A DNA stretch of 43,130 bases from Deltaproteobacteria bacterium GWA2_45_12 (lineage in GTDB: Bacteria > UBA10199), in NCBI GenBank assembly GCA_001797365.1, contig MGPH01000066.1, positions 1 through 43,130 on the forward strand. The letters are read 5' to 3'. Of the stretch, positions 1 through 9,115 are shown in pieces. Below the pieces are notes generated by a model. That model saw only the letters and a list, made by a program, of their open reading frames with translations, ran no database searches and was not told the DNA's origin. How positions within the stretch are numbered: the stretch's first letter is position 1; each line of letters begins with the position of its first letter. A program made the position numbers and the translations under genes.

Positions 1-39
1 AACGAATCCGGTTTAAGTTAACCGGACACTAGTGTCATT

Positions 40-3000
40 TTATAAGGGCCTGAAAAAGGGCCTTGTTGGCCTGAAAGAACTGGGACCGCGAAGGGAAAAT
101 GGGGGGGGGCGCATGGAAAAACGGTAGTTTTGCAAGGGGGCACGGTGAGGCGTGCGAAACTGTCCCCGTAGGGGCGCTGCTCCAGCCTGAGGCTGGTCCG
201 CCTCTGGAGGATGCTGCGCCCTGACAGGGATAGGATTCGATCTAAACTCATACTGCGCCCGCAAATCATAGGCTTCACCCGTGGGGGAAACAGAATCGCC
301 GGCCAAAATTCCATTAAGGCTGGCTCTATGTTGGCCAGAGCTATCTTGCTGATGGCCCTGTGCCCCAGCAGCAACCAAAGTTTGAACTCTGTTCCCTCCT
401 TCCGCAGCAGAATCACCAAGCCTTCTGGCCAATGACGAACCTGAAATCACTTGTTCCATGCTTGCATTGGGATCACTGGCACGACCATTTCCATTGCGCC
501 CCTGTTTTTTCCGTAGCTCTTGGTCCAAAGTAAGCTCCACATCAAAAAGCCTCTTGGTGACTTCGCGCATTTTAACAATGAGTATTTTTGTTGAATGAGG
601 AGGCGAGGTGAACATCAATTTGGCTTTATGAAGCATTTTTGCAAAACGTCTGATGGCAAAAACAAGATGTTCTTCCTCATGGTTTCGTGTTGGACCGAGT
701 AATTCACAAAGGGCGGCCACACGCTCTTGCATTACCTTAAAAAGACGATCGACTTCGGGGTAATAACCTGTTTGGGCATTAAAAGTCTCCAATGCCCCAT
801 GAAGTTGGTTCAGCCCTACAAAAAGAAATTTTTGGATGGAATACTCAGGTCTGTTTCCAAGCTCATAATGGGTAAGCCATTCATCAACATTTGAACTCTG
901 TGCAATGACAAAATGCGCCATTTTTTTGAGAAACCCTTTATCCAATCCCCACAAGAGGGCATCATCGGCTGTCAAAGGTCGATCTGATCTTATGGGTTCG
1001 GAGTAAGGTTTTTTGGTGCTGCCCCTGTGATAATAATTCCAGGCTTTATACGTTAATGGATGAAGAGGAATCCGGTTTTGATCGGCCAAAGCAATCAAAG
1101 GCTCAATGGCATTGCGCCCTTCTTGCGCCTCTTTTCCCGTCCAAGCTTTGATACCATCCCGAAATTCATCAAAGCTGACACCTTCTTCTATCCATTGCTG
1201 GCTTCGGGCATGGGAAAAGGCTTTCCAAAGAACACTGTCAATGTATCCATCCCGTGCATTACGGGTTCCATCTCCCAGACCGTCATGAAGACCATCCGGA
1301 TCCCTTCCCTTCTCAATACGCCGCACGAGCTTGGTAAGTCCCGCATGAAATTTGTCGCATTCCCCCATTGCGGCCAGTATTTTCCATTCATCACGAATTT
1401 CTCCAAGTTCAACAAGGTGTGGGGGCGCACAGTTTTCGACATCTCTGAAAAGACCTTTGGGGGACCTTAAATGATCGGCAGAAAAACCGAGGTTGTAGTG
1501 GGTGAAAAGCCGGGCCATGTCTTCTTCAATAGCCGGTAAAATATCGTTGGTTGCCTTGACTAACTCGGCTTCAAGACGGCTTAAGACAGCCGGATTGGTA
1601 TAATCAATGTCACTTAGATCAAGAATGCGATCCTGAAATTCACTGGCCAGGCCATAAATTTCATAATTTTTACCAGCCCCACCTCCCATGAGCAAAGCAG
1701 CCACTTCAACACTCTGAATAAATTCGATTTCCATCACTTCCCAATCGGCACGTCCATTGTTCATGCGATGGGGAGACATAAGCTTTCGGTATTCTTCCAA
1801 GGCTTCTGCCGATCCACCGGCTATAGTCATGTAAGTTTTTCTTCCCGATAGCATATCCTTTGCGTTGAAAAACCCCCCCTCAACGAGAATACGATCGGCC
1901 AATTCCTTTTTTCCCCTTCGAACCAAATCACAATAAATTTCCAAGTAGGGAATGCTCCCGGCTCCGTCAAAGGCTTTGGCTGGCATGACAAGGACGGGAC
2001 AATAGGGCTTCGACACTCCTGTTTCTGATGGTTTTCCCTTCAAGTCAAAAAGGCTCAAGAATTCCTCATCTTTAAAAAGTTCCACAAGTTCTTTGGCTTT
2101 CTGATTTAAAAAAATGATGTTGGGCCGATATCTCCTTAAGTAACCGTTACGCATTCGGTTAGGTAAATAATCAATGTCACGTCCGGCATTTTCCCCTTGT
2201 GGATTTAGGGGGGTTGTCTCATAAAAATTGGCCACACGATTTGTCCCTAATTCCCTCATTTCCCACACCAGCTCATCGGCAGAGGTGAAGGTTGTCATGC
2301 CAAAATCAAGCTGAAGGCCCGTTTCCTGTTGAGCATCATACCCACAATCCATCAGACGACGTTGATGCGCCCAACGGGCATTCATGGCACCTCCACCAAT
2401 GGACACGGCCTGGTTTTCAGAACTTCGGTCAGCAGGATGGGCTCGTAACCAGCATGAAACAGGGTCGTAATAAGCATAAGCGGCAGGAAGGGGCCTTCCT
2501 TGGTTAAGCTTACGCTGTTCTGATTTGATTAATGCGACCAGATCTTTTTGCAGTTGATAAATCAGGGGAATAATGTGAGTGCGCTGGTCTGATTCAACAA
2601 GATCGGGCCGGGCACGTTCTAGAATACGGGTGAGATATTTGCCTAGGTGTGTGGGCGCAGCAAGCGGCGCCCCTACGATGTCTGCATGAATATCCCTCAT
2701 GGCTTCATAGAGTTTTTTCATTTCCGGATGATCAATTAAATACCCCTCAATGACACCGCGGACTCGATCACTTTTCCAAAATGAAGCTGAAGCCGGATCT
2801 GCTTCATGACGCAATGAATCGTGTGTAAAAATAGTGTTGTCAATTCTGGAAAGATTTAGACCTGACTGGACAAGTTTGCCATCTCCAAGAAACCCCCTGT
2901 GCCATTGAATGACTCGTGGAGGTTCAAGAGTGTTGCCTTTAATCACAAGAACCACTTGTTTGTTTGGATGTTGTTCCACTGCGTGTAGCATTTCTTTCCA

Positions 3001-4509
3001 AAAGGATTGTGGTGGTTCAAAAAAATCCATTTGGTAGGCATCGATGACAAACTCATAAATACTTGGGTTTGCTTGAAGGGCCGTGTGAATATAATCGGCC
3101 AAATCATCCCAAGTGTGAATGCCTGAATTTGTCAAAACATATCGATCCTTATTTTCTACTTTGTGCCATTCATACCGGGCCTTAAAAGAGGCGTGGACGG
3201 AACGAGTACCATCAGAAGAGACTACCGCGCTATCAAGCCAAGAGGAAAATCTTGTTTCAGGAGATTTTTTTGTAGCCTCAAAAGTGGGGAACATGCCGTG
3301 GCCTTCATCATGCACCTGTATATCGTCTTTACTAAAACCGGCACGGACAAGAAGTTCGATGGTTTGTTCCTTGGTGCGATGAAATGAAAAACGGATCCGG
3401 GCCAAGTGCTGATAGATATCAATCTGCAAGCTTAAATCATCATTAGAAATATCATTCCATTCATGATGGGGAGTAATCTGGCTGACCACAAAACTTCCCC
3501 CAATTTTAAGGGCACGATAACATTGCCGATAAAATCGAAGCACCTCATCGTCATTTAAATAAGGGGTAAGCCCATGGCTGGTAAGGACATCGGCTTCTTC
3601 ATGCATGTTCAGTTTGAAAGCATCACGCCACAAAGTACGAAGAGGAACGCCTTGAGAACGGGCAAGTTGGCTAGCGCCAGCAAGAGACGCTGCATCGCGG
3701 TCGATGGCGAGAAATTGAATGCCTTGTACGGACGTTGCTCCAGCCTGAGGCTGGTCCGCCTCTGGAGGATGCCGCGCCCCTACACCAATGATTCCCCGCG
3801 CATAGCCGCTGGGAACATCAATGACCGTAAGAACATCCAGTTGGTCTTTTCTCCCATCGGTAAGGGCGGTTCGCGAACCGCCCCTACGAATGGTTTTCGT
3901 TAACACTCTATTAAAAACCTCAAATCGTTTGAGGGTTCCTACATTTAAGGGAAGTCGGTGCAAAATTTCGTGATCAAGATCTGTTTCATTTGGCGCGCGA
4001 GCCAAAACTTCGGGATTAAAACGGTAATCTGAGAAATGTCCATCCAACCCTCCATGGCGCAACAAATAAAGCCCCAGTTCTCCGACGGCCATTTTTTCAG
4101 CCAAGGGAAATAATCTTTCGCGATCAGCCACCGAAATAGGGCCGTCTGCAATAGCGGCATCAATGCGTGCTTTTATCCGGGCCAAAACTTGGGCCGGGGT
4201 TTCTTCTTGGGTATCGTGGGTACTTAATGTTTCTCTGGGCTTTAAACGGAGTCCAAATCGAGGACCATCGGGAGGGCCAAAAGATTCGTAAAGACGTACG
4301 GGGTGTGGTCTAGAGGTCAATAAAGTCGGCTGTTCAGGAGCGGGACGTAAGTCTTCAGGTACTAAGGTGTAACGTGTTTCATCAGAGACTTGCCATTGAA
4401 GGGGACTTCCGTTTGATACATTTCCACTTTGAGCCGCTTGAAGAGCGTCTAAATAAGCTTCCCAGTCGGTAGAATAAATTCTAGGTGTTGGATTTGTGCC
4501 GTCAGTCAT
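40..4509 (-). CDS. 1489-residue protein of unknown function with a methyltransferase-like segment
   Basis: I do not recognise this family as a whole. Residues about 225-400 resemble a class I SAM-dependent methyltransferase: a motif I-like VIDVPSGYAR, then AIDRD as an acidic post-strand-2 motif, then DVLTSHGLTPY and LKIGGSFVVSQI. The remaining two thirds shows no motif I can name; it has a glycine patch (GGGAMNARW) and MGGGAGKNYEIYG. No signal peptide or membrane segment is evident, so it is probably cytoplasmic. At least four palindromic elements are translated in frame (residues near 208-216, 242-261, 611-619, 1429-1447). The C-terminus is rich in Arg, Phe and Pro and ends FRPTRPFFRPL. It starts 14 nt after the putA stop, so it is probably cotranscribed; only a weak purine-rich Shine-Dalgarno is visible. 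The reading frame is certain, the function is not. Confidence 0.8.
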   Translation of the reverse strand: MTDGTNPTPRIYSTDWEAYLDALQAAQSGNVSNGSPLQWQVSDETRYTLVPEDLRPAPEQPTLLTSRPHPVRLYESFGPPDGPRFGLRLKPRETLSTHDTQEETPAQVLARIKARIDAAIADGPISVADRERLFPLAEKMAVGELGLYLLRHGGLDGHFSDYRFNPEVLARAPNETDLDHEILHRLPLNVGTLKRFEVFNRVLTKTIRRGGSRTALTDGRKDQLDVLTVIDVPSGYARGIIGVGARHPPEADQPQAGATSVQGIQFLAIDRDAASLAGASQLARSQGVPLRTLWRDAFKLNMHEEADVLTSHGLTPYLNDDEVLRFYRQCYRALKIGGSFVVSQITPHHEWNDISNDDLSLQIDIYQHLARIRFSFHRTKEQTIELLVRAGFSKDDIQVHDEGHGMFPTFEATKKSPETRFSSWLDSAVVSSDGTRSVHASFKARYEWHKVENKDRYVLTNSGIHTWDDLADYIHTALQANPSIYEFVIDAYQMDFFEPPQSFWKEMLHAVEQHPNKQVVLVIKGNTLEPPRVIQWHRGFLGDGKLVQSGLNLSRIDNTIFTHDSLRHEADPASASFWKSDRVRGVIEGYLIDHPEMKKLYEAMRDIHADIVGAPLAAPTHLGKYLTRILERARPDLVESDQRTHIIPLIYQLQKDLVALIKSEQRKLNQGRPLPAAYAYYDPVSCWLRAHPADRSSENQAVSIGGGAMNARWAHQRRLMDCGYDAQQETGLQLDFGMTTFTSADELVWEMRELGTNRVANFYETTPLNPQGENAGRDIDYLPNRMRNGYLRRYRPNIIFLNQKAKELVELFKDEEFLSLFDLKGKPSETGVSKPYCPVLVMPAKAFDGAGSIPYLEIYCDLVRRGKKELADRILVEGGFFNAKDMLSGRKTYMTIAGGSAEALEEYRKLMSPHRMNNGRADWEVMEIEFIQSVEVAALLMGGGAGKNYEIYGLASEFQDRILDLSDIDYTNPAVLSRLEAELVKATNDILPAIEEDMARLFTHYNLGFSADHLRSPKGLFRDVENCAPPHLVELGEIRDEWKILAAMGECDKFHAGLTKLVRRIEKGRDPDGLHDGLGDGTRNARDGYIDSVLWKAFSHARSQQWIEEGVSFDEFRDGIKAWTGKEAQEGRNAIEPLIALADQNRIPLHPLTYKAWNYYHRGSTKKPYSEPIRSDRPLTADDALLWGLDKGFLKKMAHFVIAQSSNVDEWLTHYELGNRPEYSIQKFLFVGLNQLHGALETFNAQTGYYPEVDRLFKVMQERVAALCELLGPTRNHEEEHLVFAIRRFAKMLHKAKLMFTSPPHSTKILIVKMREVTKRLFDVELTLDQELRKKQGRNGNGRASDPNASMEQVISGSSLARRLGDSAAEGGNRVQTLVAAGAQGHQQDSSGQHRASLNGILAGDSVSPTGEAYDLRAQYEFRSNPIPVRAQHPPEADQPQAGAAPLRGQFRTPHRAPLQNYRFSMRPPPFSLRGPSSFRPTRPFFRPL
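168..222. repeat. Family A palindromic element, translated in the 1489-residue protein
   Basis: It begins GTAGGGGCG and ends near CGCCCT, with an inner core CCAGCC..AGGCTG..TCCG..CTGGAGGA. Nearly the same sequence recurs at 3726-3783 and 35469-35526. In the minus-strand gene it encodes a short Pro/Ala/Gln-rich stretch (HPPEADQPQAGA) without breaking the frame. Confidence 0.85.
2652..2676. repeat. Short family A element in the 1489-residue protein
   Basis: The minus strand reads GTAGGGGCG, a GCTTG centre and GCGCCCA. It is translated in the frame GTA-GGG-GCG as VGAPLAAPT. This is the shortest form of the element: ends plus a tiny loop. Confidence 0.7.
3726..3783. repeat. Family A element between methyltransferase motifs
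   Basis: This is a second copy of the element seen at 168-222, with the same core and one slightly diverged end (GTACGGACG). It is translated as a HPPEADQPQAGAT-like segment and separates the motif I-like VIDVPSGYAR from the following strand (AIDRD). Confidence 0.85.
3860..3886. repeat. Short GTAAGGGCG palindrome in the 1489-residue protein
   Basis: GTAAGGGCGGTTCGCGAACC is followed by GCCCCTAC, almost a perfect palindrome. It is read in the CGT-AGG-GGC frame as RRGGSRTALT. Confidence 0.85.
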
Positions 4510-4523
4510 TTTACTTTCTTCTT

Positions 4524-7500
4524 CTATCTTCCCACTCTAAACATTGTTTTAAACCCCTGCCCCATCACTCCACGCCCGAATAAAGACATTCTCCCGGATC
4601 GAAACATCGGTGCGGGTCGTACGGGCTGTACGGGCGCATCTCGTGTTCGCCCATTAACGGGAACGATGCCCTGAGAGCGAACACGAGATGCGCCCTTACC
4701 TATCGCCCCCATCTCACTTCCAAATTCTTCAAAATCGCACCCAGTCTCAAGAACGGCTATTCCGGCTTTATCAAACAGGGGGCTGGGAGCTAGAGGTAGC
4801 TTTTTTCTAGCTTCGGCAGAGGGATCAAAATGTTTCGTATTAAATCCCCCTCTTTCCCCCTTTAATAAAGGGGGACGTAAGGGGGATTTTTTCGCCACAA
4901 ACCCATGCCGAGCCGTATTTTTACTGATGAGGCGGTGCTCGGTAAGGCTTTGGAATACAATTTCCTCCTCGGCAAAAATATCGTGGGGATTAATGATGTT
5001 GCGGATGAAATTCTGGCCTGGGGCCATGACCGTTGAGGCTTTAAGAATGCGGGCGTCTGCATCTTTTTTATTGGCAAAGCCAATCCAACGCACATTGTGC
5101 GAGCTGGCCATTTCAGTTAAGGCTTCATCGTTTTCAGGGTGGGGAACAAAGCGGATATTTTGTCCACTGTTGGTGGAAGCAACCAAACTCTTAAGTCTGA
5201 CGATGTCAGACTTGTCGGACCTGTCTGACGGGTCGGAATGGTCTGACGAATAAGACACCGTTACATCGTTGCCTGCGGCCAGGGCCATACCTAAAAGGGC
5301 GCTTACTTCGGCCAAACTCGAATTTTTTCCAAAAACGATCCACCCATGGCCACGGGCGCCATAAATAAGCCGGTTTTCTTCACCCAAAATATCGGGCTGA
5401 CGAATTTCAGGGTTTGCCATACGGGCTTCTGCACGTTTGGCAACTCTTCTAAAAACATTTTGCGCACTCATATCCCCGGCAAAATTTTTCAATTCAAGTT
5501 CTTGCGTGCTTTCCATGGTGACAAATTGTTTTAAATAATGGGGTCCCCCTGCCTTGGAACCGGCAATGCCGGAAAGATTGATTCCACCAAAATCATGCCG
5601 TCCTACAATGGCTCCCGTAATATTGCGATTGATGTACAAATTGCCGACGCGAATCCATTTGCCCTCGGCTAATTCTTCAGCACTTGGCGACCGGGTGATA
5701 ATTCCACCGGTAAGCCCATACTTGGAAAGCTGAGCCAAAATCATGGCTTCTTCCAAAGTGTCCACACGGGTGAGGGCCAGAACCGGTCCGAAATTTTCAT
5801 CCTGAAAGATTTCGCTGCACCATTGTTCGGGAGGAATTTCAAAAATGGTAGGGTTGATGAAATGGCCGGATTTTTGACCCACCGCAGGACTCGACCGCCC
5901 TTCGACTACGCTCAGGGACCGGTCGCTGAGCGGAGTCGAAGCGATATTTCTACCATCCAACAACAACACTCCCTGATTCTCCTTCACAACCCGCCCAATC
6001 AACGCCATCAAACGATCATGGGCTTCTTTGTCGATAACGGGGCCTGAAGCATTTCCAAAATCACGCACATCCCCAAATTTTAAATCCCGCGCCGCCTTGA
6101 TCAAACGCTCAATCTGCTTGCGAACATGGTCTTCATCCCCCACAAAAATAAGCCGGTCGAGCGCCGAACATTTTTGTCCGGAGAAGCCAAACTTGGATTG
6201 AAGAATATATTTCACCACATCATCGGGATGCGCGTCGCGGTCGATGATCATGGTATTTTTTCCACCCATTTCGGCAATCACATTCACGCCGCGTGGCATG
6301 GCTTCGGCATAAATTTTGTTGTAGCCAACATCAAAGGAACCGGTGAAGACCACGGATTTGACGTCAGGGTTTTGGACCAAGGCCTTCCCTACAACCCCGT
6401 CCCCTGAAACATAATTGATGGCTCCGGCAGGAACACCGCCCTTACGAAGAATATCGTTTAAGAGAGCCCCGATCAGGGGTGTTTGTTCTGCAGGTTTCAT
6501 GACCACCGTGTTTCCTGTAACCAGGGCGGCGGCCACCATACCGGTCAAAATGGCGAGCGGGAAATTCCAGGGGGCAATCACGGCAGTGACCCCACGGGGT
6601 TTGATAAGAGCGGGATTTTCATTGGTGAGCTTGACCGCTTCACGAGCGTAATACTCCAAAAAGTCAATGGCCTCAGCCACATCGGCATCGGCTTCACGCA
6701 CGATTTTGCCGGATTCAAGCATGATAAGGGCCGTAAGCTCCGCTTTTTGTTGTCGCATGAGAGCAGCGCTCTTCAGAAGTGCCATCGCTCTTGTTTCTAC
6801 ATCCACTTTTTCCCAGCTTTTAGCATGTTGCTTGGCCAGGCTTACAGCGTGATTGGCATCTTCCGGATTTCCCTTGGAAACACTTCCCAAAACTTCATCG
6901 GGATTGGAAGGGTTGGTAACAAGCATCCGTTGGTTTGCACCATCTAGGTGAATGGGTTGGTACTCGGCCAAGGCCCGTTTTATTTTTTCTAATTCTTCTT
7001 CACGCGAAAAATCGGTGAGGGGTTCATTGACAAAAGGATCGGCAAGTGAAGTGACTTGTTCAGGATGAGCCACCCTATCCCTATGGCCATGCCACAGATT
7101 GGGCGTACGTGGATTTTGCATAAGGGTGTCGAAGTCAACGCCCTGGCGGCTCATGTTTAAAAATGATTGTTGAGAGGCATTTTCCAAAATGCGGCGGGCC
7201 AAATAAGCCATGCCGGTAAACAAGCTTCCCACCGGTGTGTAAATACGATGACGGATTTTTTCACGAACCAGATTCCGTCGGACCTGTGGATCGTTTAAAC
7301 CAAAGAGCTCCTGAAGTTCAGTCGCCACACCTCGTGCGCGTGCATGGGCAATGGCATAGGAAAGAGAACGAACATTGTGGGAGCCAATAGCGGCCCGGAG
7401 GGAACCCGCTTTGTTATACAACACATCGATAAGCCGTTCAAAATTGGCATCACTCATCTGTTTTTTGGGGAAAACCGAGTGTGGTAAACCGCGTTGGGAG

Positions 7501-9083
7501 GCTTGCATTTCTTCATAATCCCAATAAGCTCCCTTTACCAAACGGATGAGGATGCTCTCCCCACCCCCGGCTGCCCTACGTGCTTTGGACCAACTCGCCA
7601 AATCATTGATGATGGCTTCTGCATCCTTTAAATATCCTTGCACCACCACACCCACGTTCTCCATTTGCTTGTATTCATCTTCCATCAACACTTCTTTGAG
7701 AATTTTGTAGGTGAGATCGCGGTATTCAAACTGCTCCAAATCAATGGTTAAACCGACTTTGATGCCCTTGTCTTCGTGGGCCTGAATTTTATCTAAAACC
7801 AAGCAAAGACGTTCTTTTACAGCGGATGCCGTACCTTCGGGGTCTTCAGGTTTCCATTGCGAATAAAGGGAGGAGAGTTTCAACGAAATTTCAAAATCGT
7901 ACTGGTTTTTGGCGGCAAAAACAGGATGAGAATATTCAATTTCTTGTTGTTGGCGTGAAGCCGCGATCAATTTTTTATCCGCGGCCATGGTGTCGATCAA
8001 ATCAAGGTAGGTTTGGAGATATTTCTGGGCTTCTTCTTCGTTTGTTGTGGCTTCTCCTAAAATATCAGCAATGATCCCCTGCCCTTCCTTGGCCATTTGC
8101 CGCATGCGCGGGAGAGCTTCTGGGCCTGTGGCCCCAGCGATAAATTGCTTGGCCATTATAGTGACGGCCCCTCTCACTATGCCTGCCTCGATGGAGCCGG
8201 CATAACCTTCTTGCGCAGCGGCCTCCAAAGAGGTGGCAACAAATTTTCTTGTGACCTTTGTAATTAAGTATTTCAGGATACCGGTTTTAGATGATCCTGG
8301 CGCAACAGGAAGTAATTTTTCCAATTTTGAAATTTGTTCTCGAGTAAAATATTCCCGAAGATGCCCAAAAATAAGATCGGGGTCATCCTGAATTTCAGGG
8401 AGCACATCCACAAAACGCATGAAAGCATTTAAAAGCTCTTCATCCCCCGTCATGATGTCTTGTTGCAACTTAAGAAAAGATTGCCACCAATCAGCAGGTT
8501 TTAAAGAGAATTTCTTTTTTGCCAGGGCTAATCCAATTTTTTTTGTTTCAGATTCCAAGCTGTCTTCAGAAACGCCCAAAGCGTTGCGAAGAAAGTTTCT
8601 TTTTTCGAGGGCATCCGTAAGAACGTCCTGAGGAACTTCTTCTTTTAAGACCAAAGCCCTCAAATCCTGGCGCTGATCTAACCAGTATTCATGTTCGGGC
8701 CCTAGAACTTCATCCAAGGTACCCAGTAATCTTGAAACAGTTTGTCGCACACCCGAATCATCCCACTTGGTGCTGGTTTCTTTTAGATACCAGGGAATAA
8801 TGGCTTCATAATCTTCACAGAACCTTTGATATTGACGCAGAGCTAGGGGGAGAACACCAAGGGATTGGCGATATTGATCAAATCCAACCCCATTGGATAG
8901 CCCTAAAACCCGAAAACGTCTTCGAACGGTGGCTTCGTTTCTTTCCAGTAATTGTTGAAGCGCCAAACGTTTTCCCTCATCCCCATCCGTTGGGGGCTGA
9001 ATTTGTTCACGCCCAAAGCTTCCATCGGAAAGAAAGGAATCATAGAGTTGACTTGTGGCTTGGCCTGTATTTCCGATGCCCAT
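4524..9083 (-). CDS. putA: Bifunctional proline dehydrogenase / glutamate semialdehyde dehydrogenase
   Basis: It oxidises proline to glutamate in two steps (FAD-dependent proline dehydrogenase, then NAD-dependent aldehyde dehydrogenase). The start at 9083 is preferred because AGGAG lies 7 nt upstream, giving 1519 residues. Residues 1-290 are a helical N-terminal extension. The dehydrogenase barrel follows, with LVKGAYWDYE near 512 and YLARRILENASQQSF near 660. The aldehyde dehydrogenase domain shows APWNFPLAI, VVFTGS, AEMGGKN (catalytic Glu near 936) and SGQKCSALDR (catalytic Cys near 970), followed by a C-terminal domain. Four repeat elements are translated in frame: near residues 1047-1061, 1278-1296, 1398-1414 and 1461-1485. 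The C-terminal tail is Arg/Phe/Met-rich and ends MFRVGR. The catalytic motifs are intact, so the enzyme should be active despite the insertions. It sits between orf167 (32 nt upstream) and the 1489-residue gene (14 nt downstream). Confidence 0.96.
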   Translation of the reverse strand: MGIGNTGQATSQLYDSFLSDGSFGREQIQPPTDGDEGKRLALQQLLERNEATVRRRFRVLGLSNGVGFDQYRQSLGVLPLALRQYQRFCEDYEAIIPWYLKETSTKWDDSGVRQTVSRLLGTLDEVLGPEHEYWLDQRQDLRALVLKEEVPQDVLTDALEKRNFLRNALGVSEDSLESETKKIGLALAKKKFSLKPADWWQSFLKLQQDIMTGDEELLNAFMRFVDVLPEIQDDPDLIFGHLREYFTREQISKLEKLLPVAPGSSKTGILKYLITKVTRKFVATSLEAAAQEGYAGSIEAGIVRGAVTIMAKQFIAGATGPEALPRMRQMAKEGQGIIADILGEATTNEEEAQKYLQTYLDLIDTMAADKKLIAASRQQQEIEYSHPVFAAKNQYDFEISLKLSSLYSQWKPEDPEGTASAVKERLCLVLDKIQAHEDKGIKVGLTIDLEQFEYRDLTYKILKEVLMEDEYKQMENVGVVVQGYLKDAEAIINDLASWSKARRAAGGGESILIRLVKGAYWDYEEMQASQRGLPHSVFPKKQMSDANFERLIDVLYNKAGSLRAAIGSHNVRSLSYAIAHARARGVATELQELFGLNDPQVRRNLVREKIRHRIYTPVGSLFTGMAYLARRILENASQQSFLNMSRQGVDFDTLMQNPRTPNLWHGHRDRVAHPEQVTSLADPFVNEPLTDFSREEELEKIKRALAEYQPIHLDGANQRMLVTNPSNPDEVLGSVSKGNPEDANHAVSLAKQHAKSWEKVDVETRAMALLKSAALMRQQKAELTALIMLESGKIVREADADVAEAIDFLEYYAREAVKLTNENPALIKPRGVTAVIAPWNFPLAILTGMVAAALVTGNTVVMKPAEQTPLIGALLNDILRKGGVPAGAINYVSGDGVVGKALVQNPDVKSVVFTGSFDVGYNKIYAEAMPRGVNVIAEMGGKNTMIIDRDAHPDDVVKYILQSKFGFSGQKCSALDRLIFVGDEDHVRKQIERLIKAARDLKFGDVRDFGNASGPVIDKEAHDRLMALIGRVVKENQGVLLLDGRNIASTPLSDRSLSVVEGRSSPAVGQKSGHFINPTIFEIPPEQWCSEIFQDENFGPVLALTRVDTLEEAMILAQLSKYGLTGGIITRSPSAEELAEGKWIRVGNLYINRNITGAIVGRHDFGGINLSGIAGSKAGGPHYLKQFVTMESTQELELKNFAGDMSAQNVFRRVAKRAEARMANPEIRQPDILGEENRLIYGARGHGWIVFGKNSSLAEVSALLGMALAAGNDVTVSYSSDHSDPSDRSDKSDIVRLKSLVASTNSGQNIRFVPHPENDEALTEMASSHNVRWIGFANKKDADARILKASTVMAPGQNFIRNIINPHDIFAEEEIVFQSLTEHRLISKNTARHGFVAKKSPLRPPLLKGERGGFNTKHFDPSAEARKKLPLAPSPLFDKAGIAVLETGCDFEEFGSEMGAIGKGASRVRSQGIVPVNGRTRDAPVQPVRPAPMFRSGRMSLFGRGVMGQGFKTMFRVGR
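4628..4699. repeat. Compound family A element in the putA 3' end
   Basis: It begins GTACGGGCGCATCTCGTG and ends with the inverted form closing in GCGCCCTTAC. The inner text GTTCGCCC..AACGGG is shared with the intergenic element at 25073-25176. It is translated in the GGT-AAG-GGC frame without a stop. Confidence 0.8.
4842..4890. repeat. Family B element (C5T3 / A3G5 palindrome) in putA
   Basis: AAATCCCCCTC..CCCCCTTTA is followed by TAAAGGGGGACGTAAGGGGGATTT. It is translated as SPLRPPLLKGERGGF near residues 1398-1414. The same family occurs in hflX and in several spacers. Confidence 0.85.
5193..5253. repeat. TCTGAC-type degenerate tandem repeat inside putA
   Basis: The hexamer TCTGAC or its complement GTCAGA, with near variants, recurs about seven times. 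The minus strand translates it as alternating Ser-Asp with Pro, Arg or Lys (SDHSDPSDRSDKSD). A related CTGACTC tract lies upstream of nadB. Confidence 0.75.
5900..5941. repeat. Family D element (CTTCGACTMCGCTCAGGGACCG palindrome) in putA
   Basis: The arms CTTCGACTACGCTCAGGGAC and GCTGAGCGGAGTCGAAG face each other. It is translated inside the aldehyde dehydrogenase domain as STPLSDRSLSVVEGRSS. The same element is intergenic at 23502-23552. Confidence 0.85.
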
Positions 9084-9115
9084 AAAACACTCCTGTTGGC
9101 TTAGGATTTTACATC

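Noticed and set aside
7-26. Small hairpin TCCGGTT-AACCGGA after the 1489-residue gene as terminator
   Set aside because: Only 7 paired bases and no T-run; too weak to call.
18-419. Short frames overlapping the 3' end of the 1489-residue gene
   Set aside because: They run through a repeat element in other frames and have no start signals.
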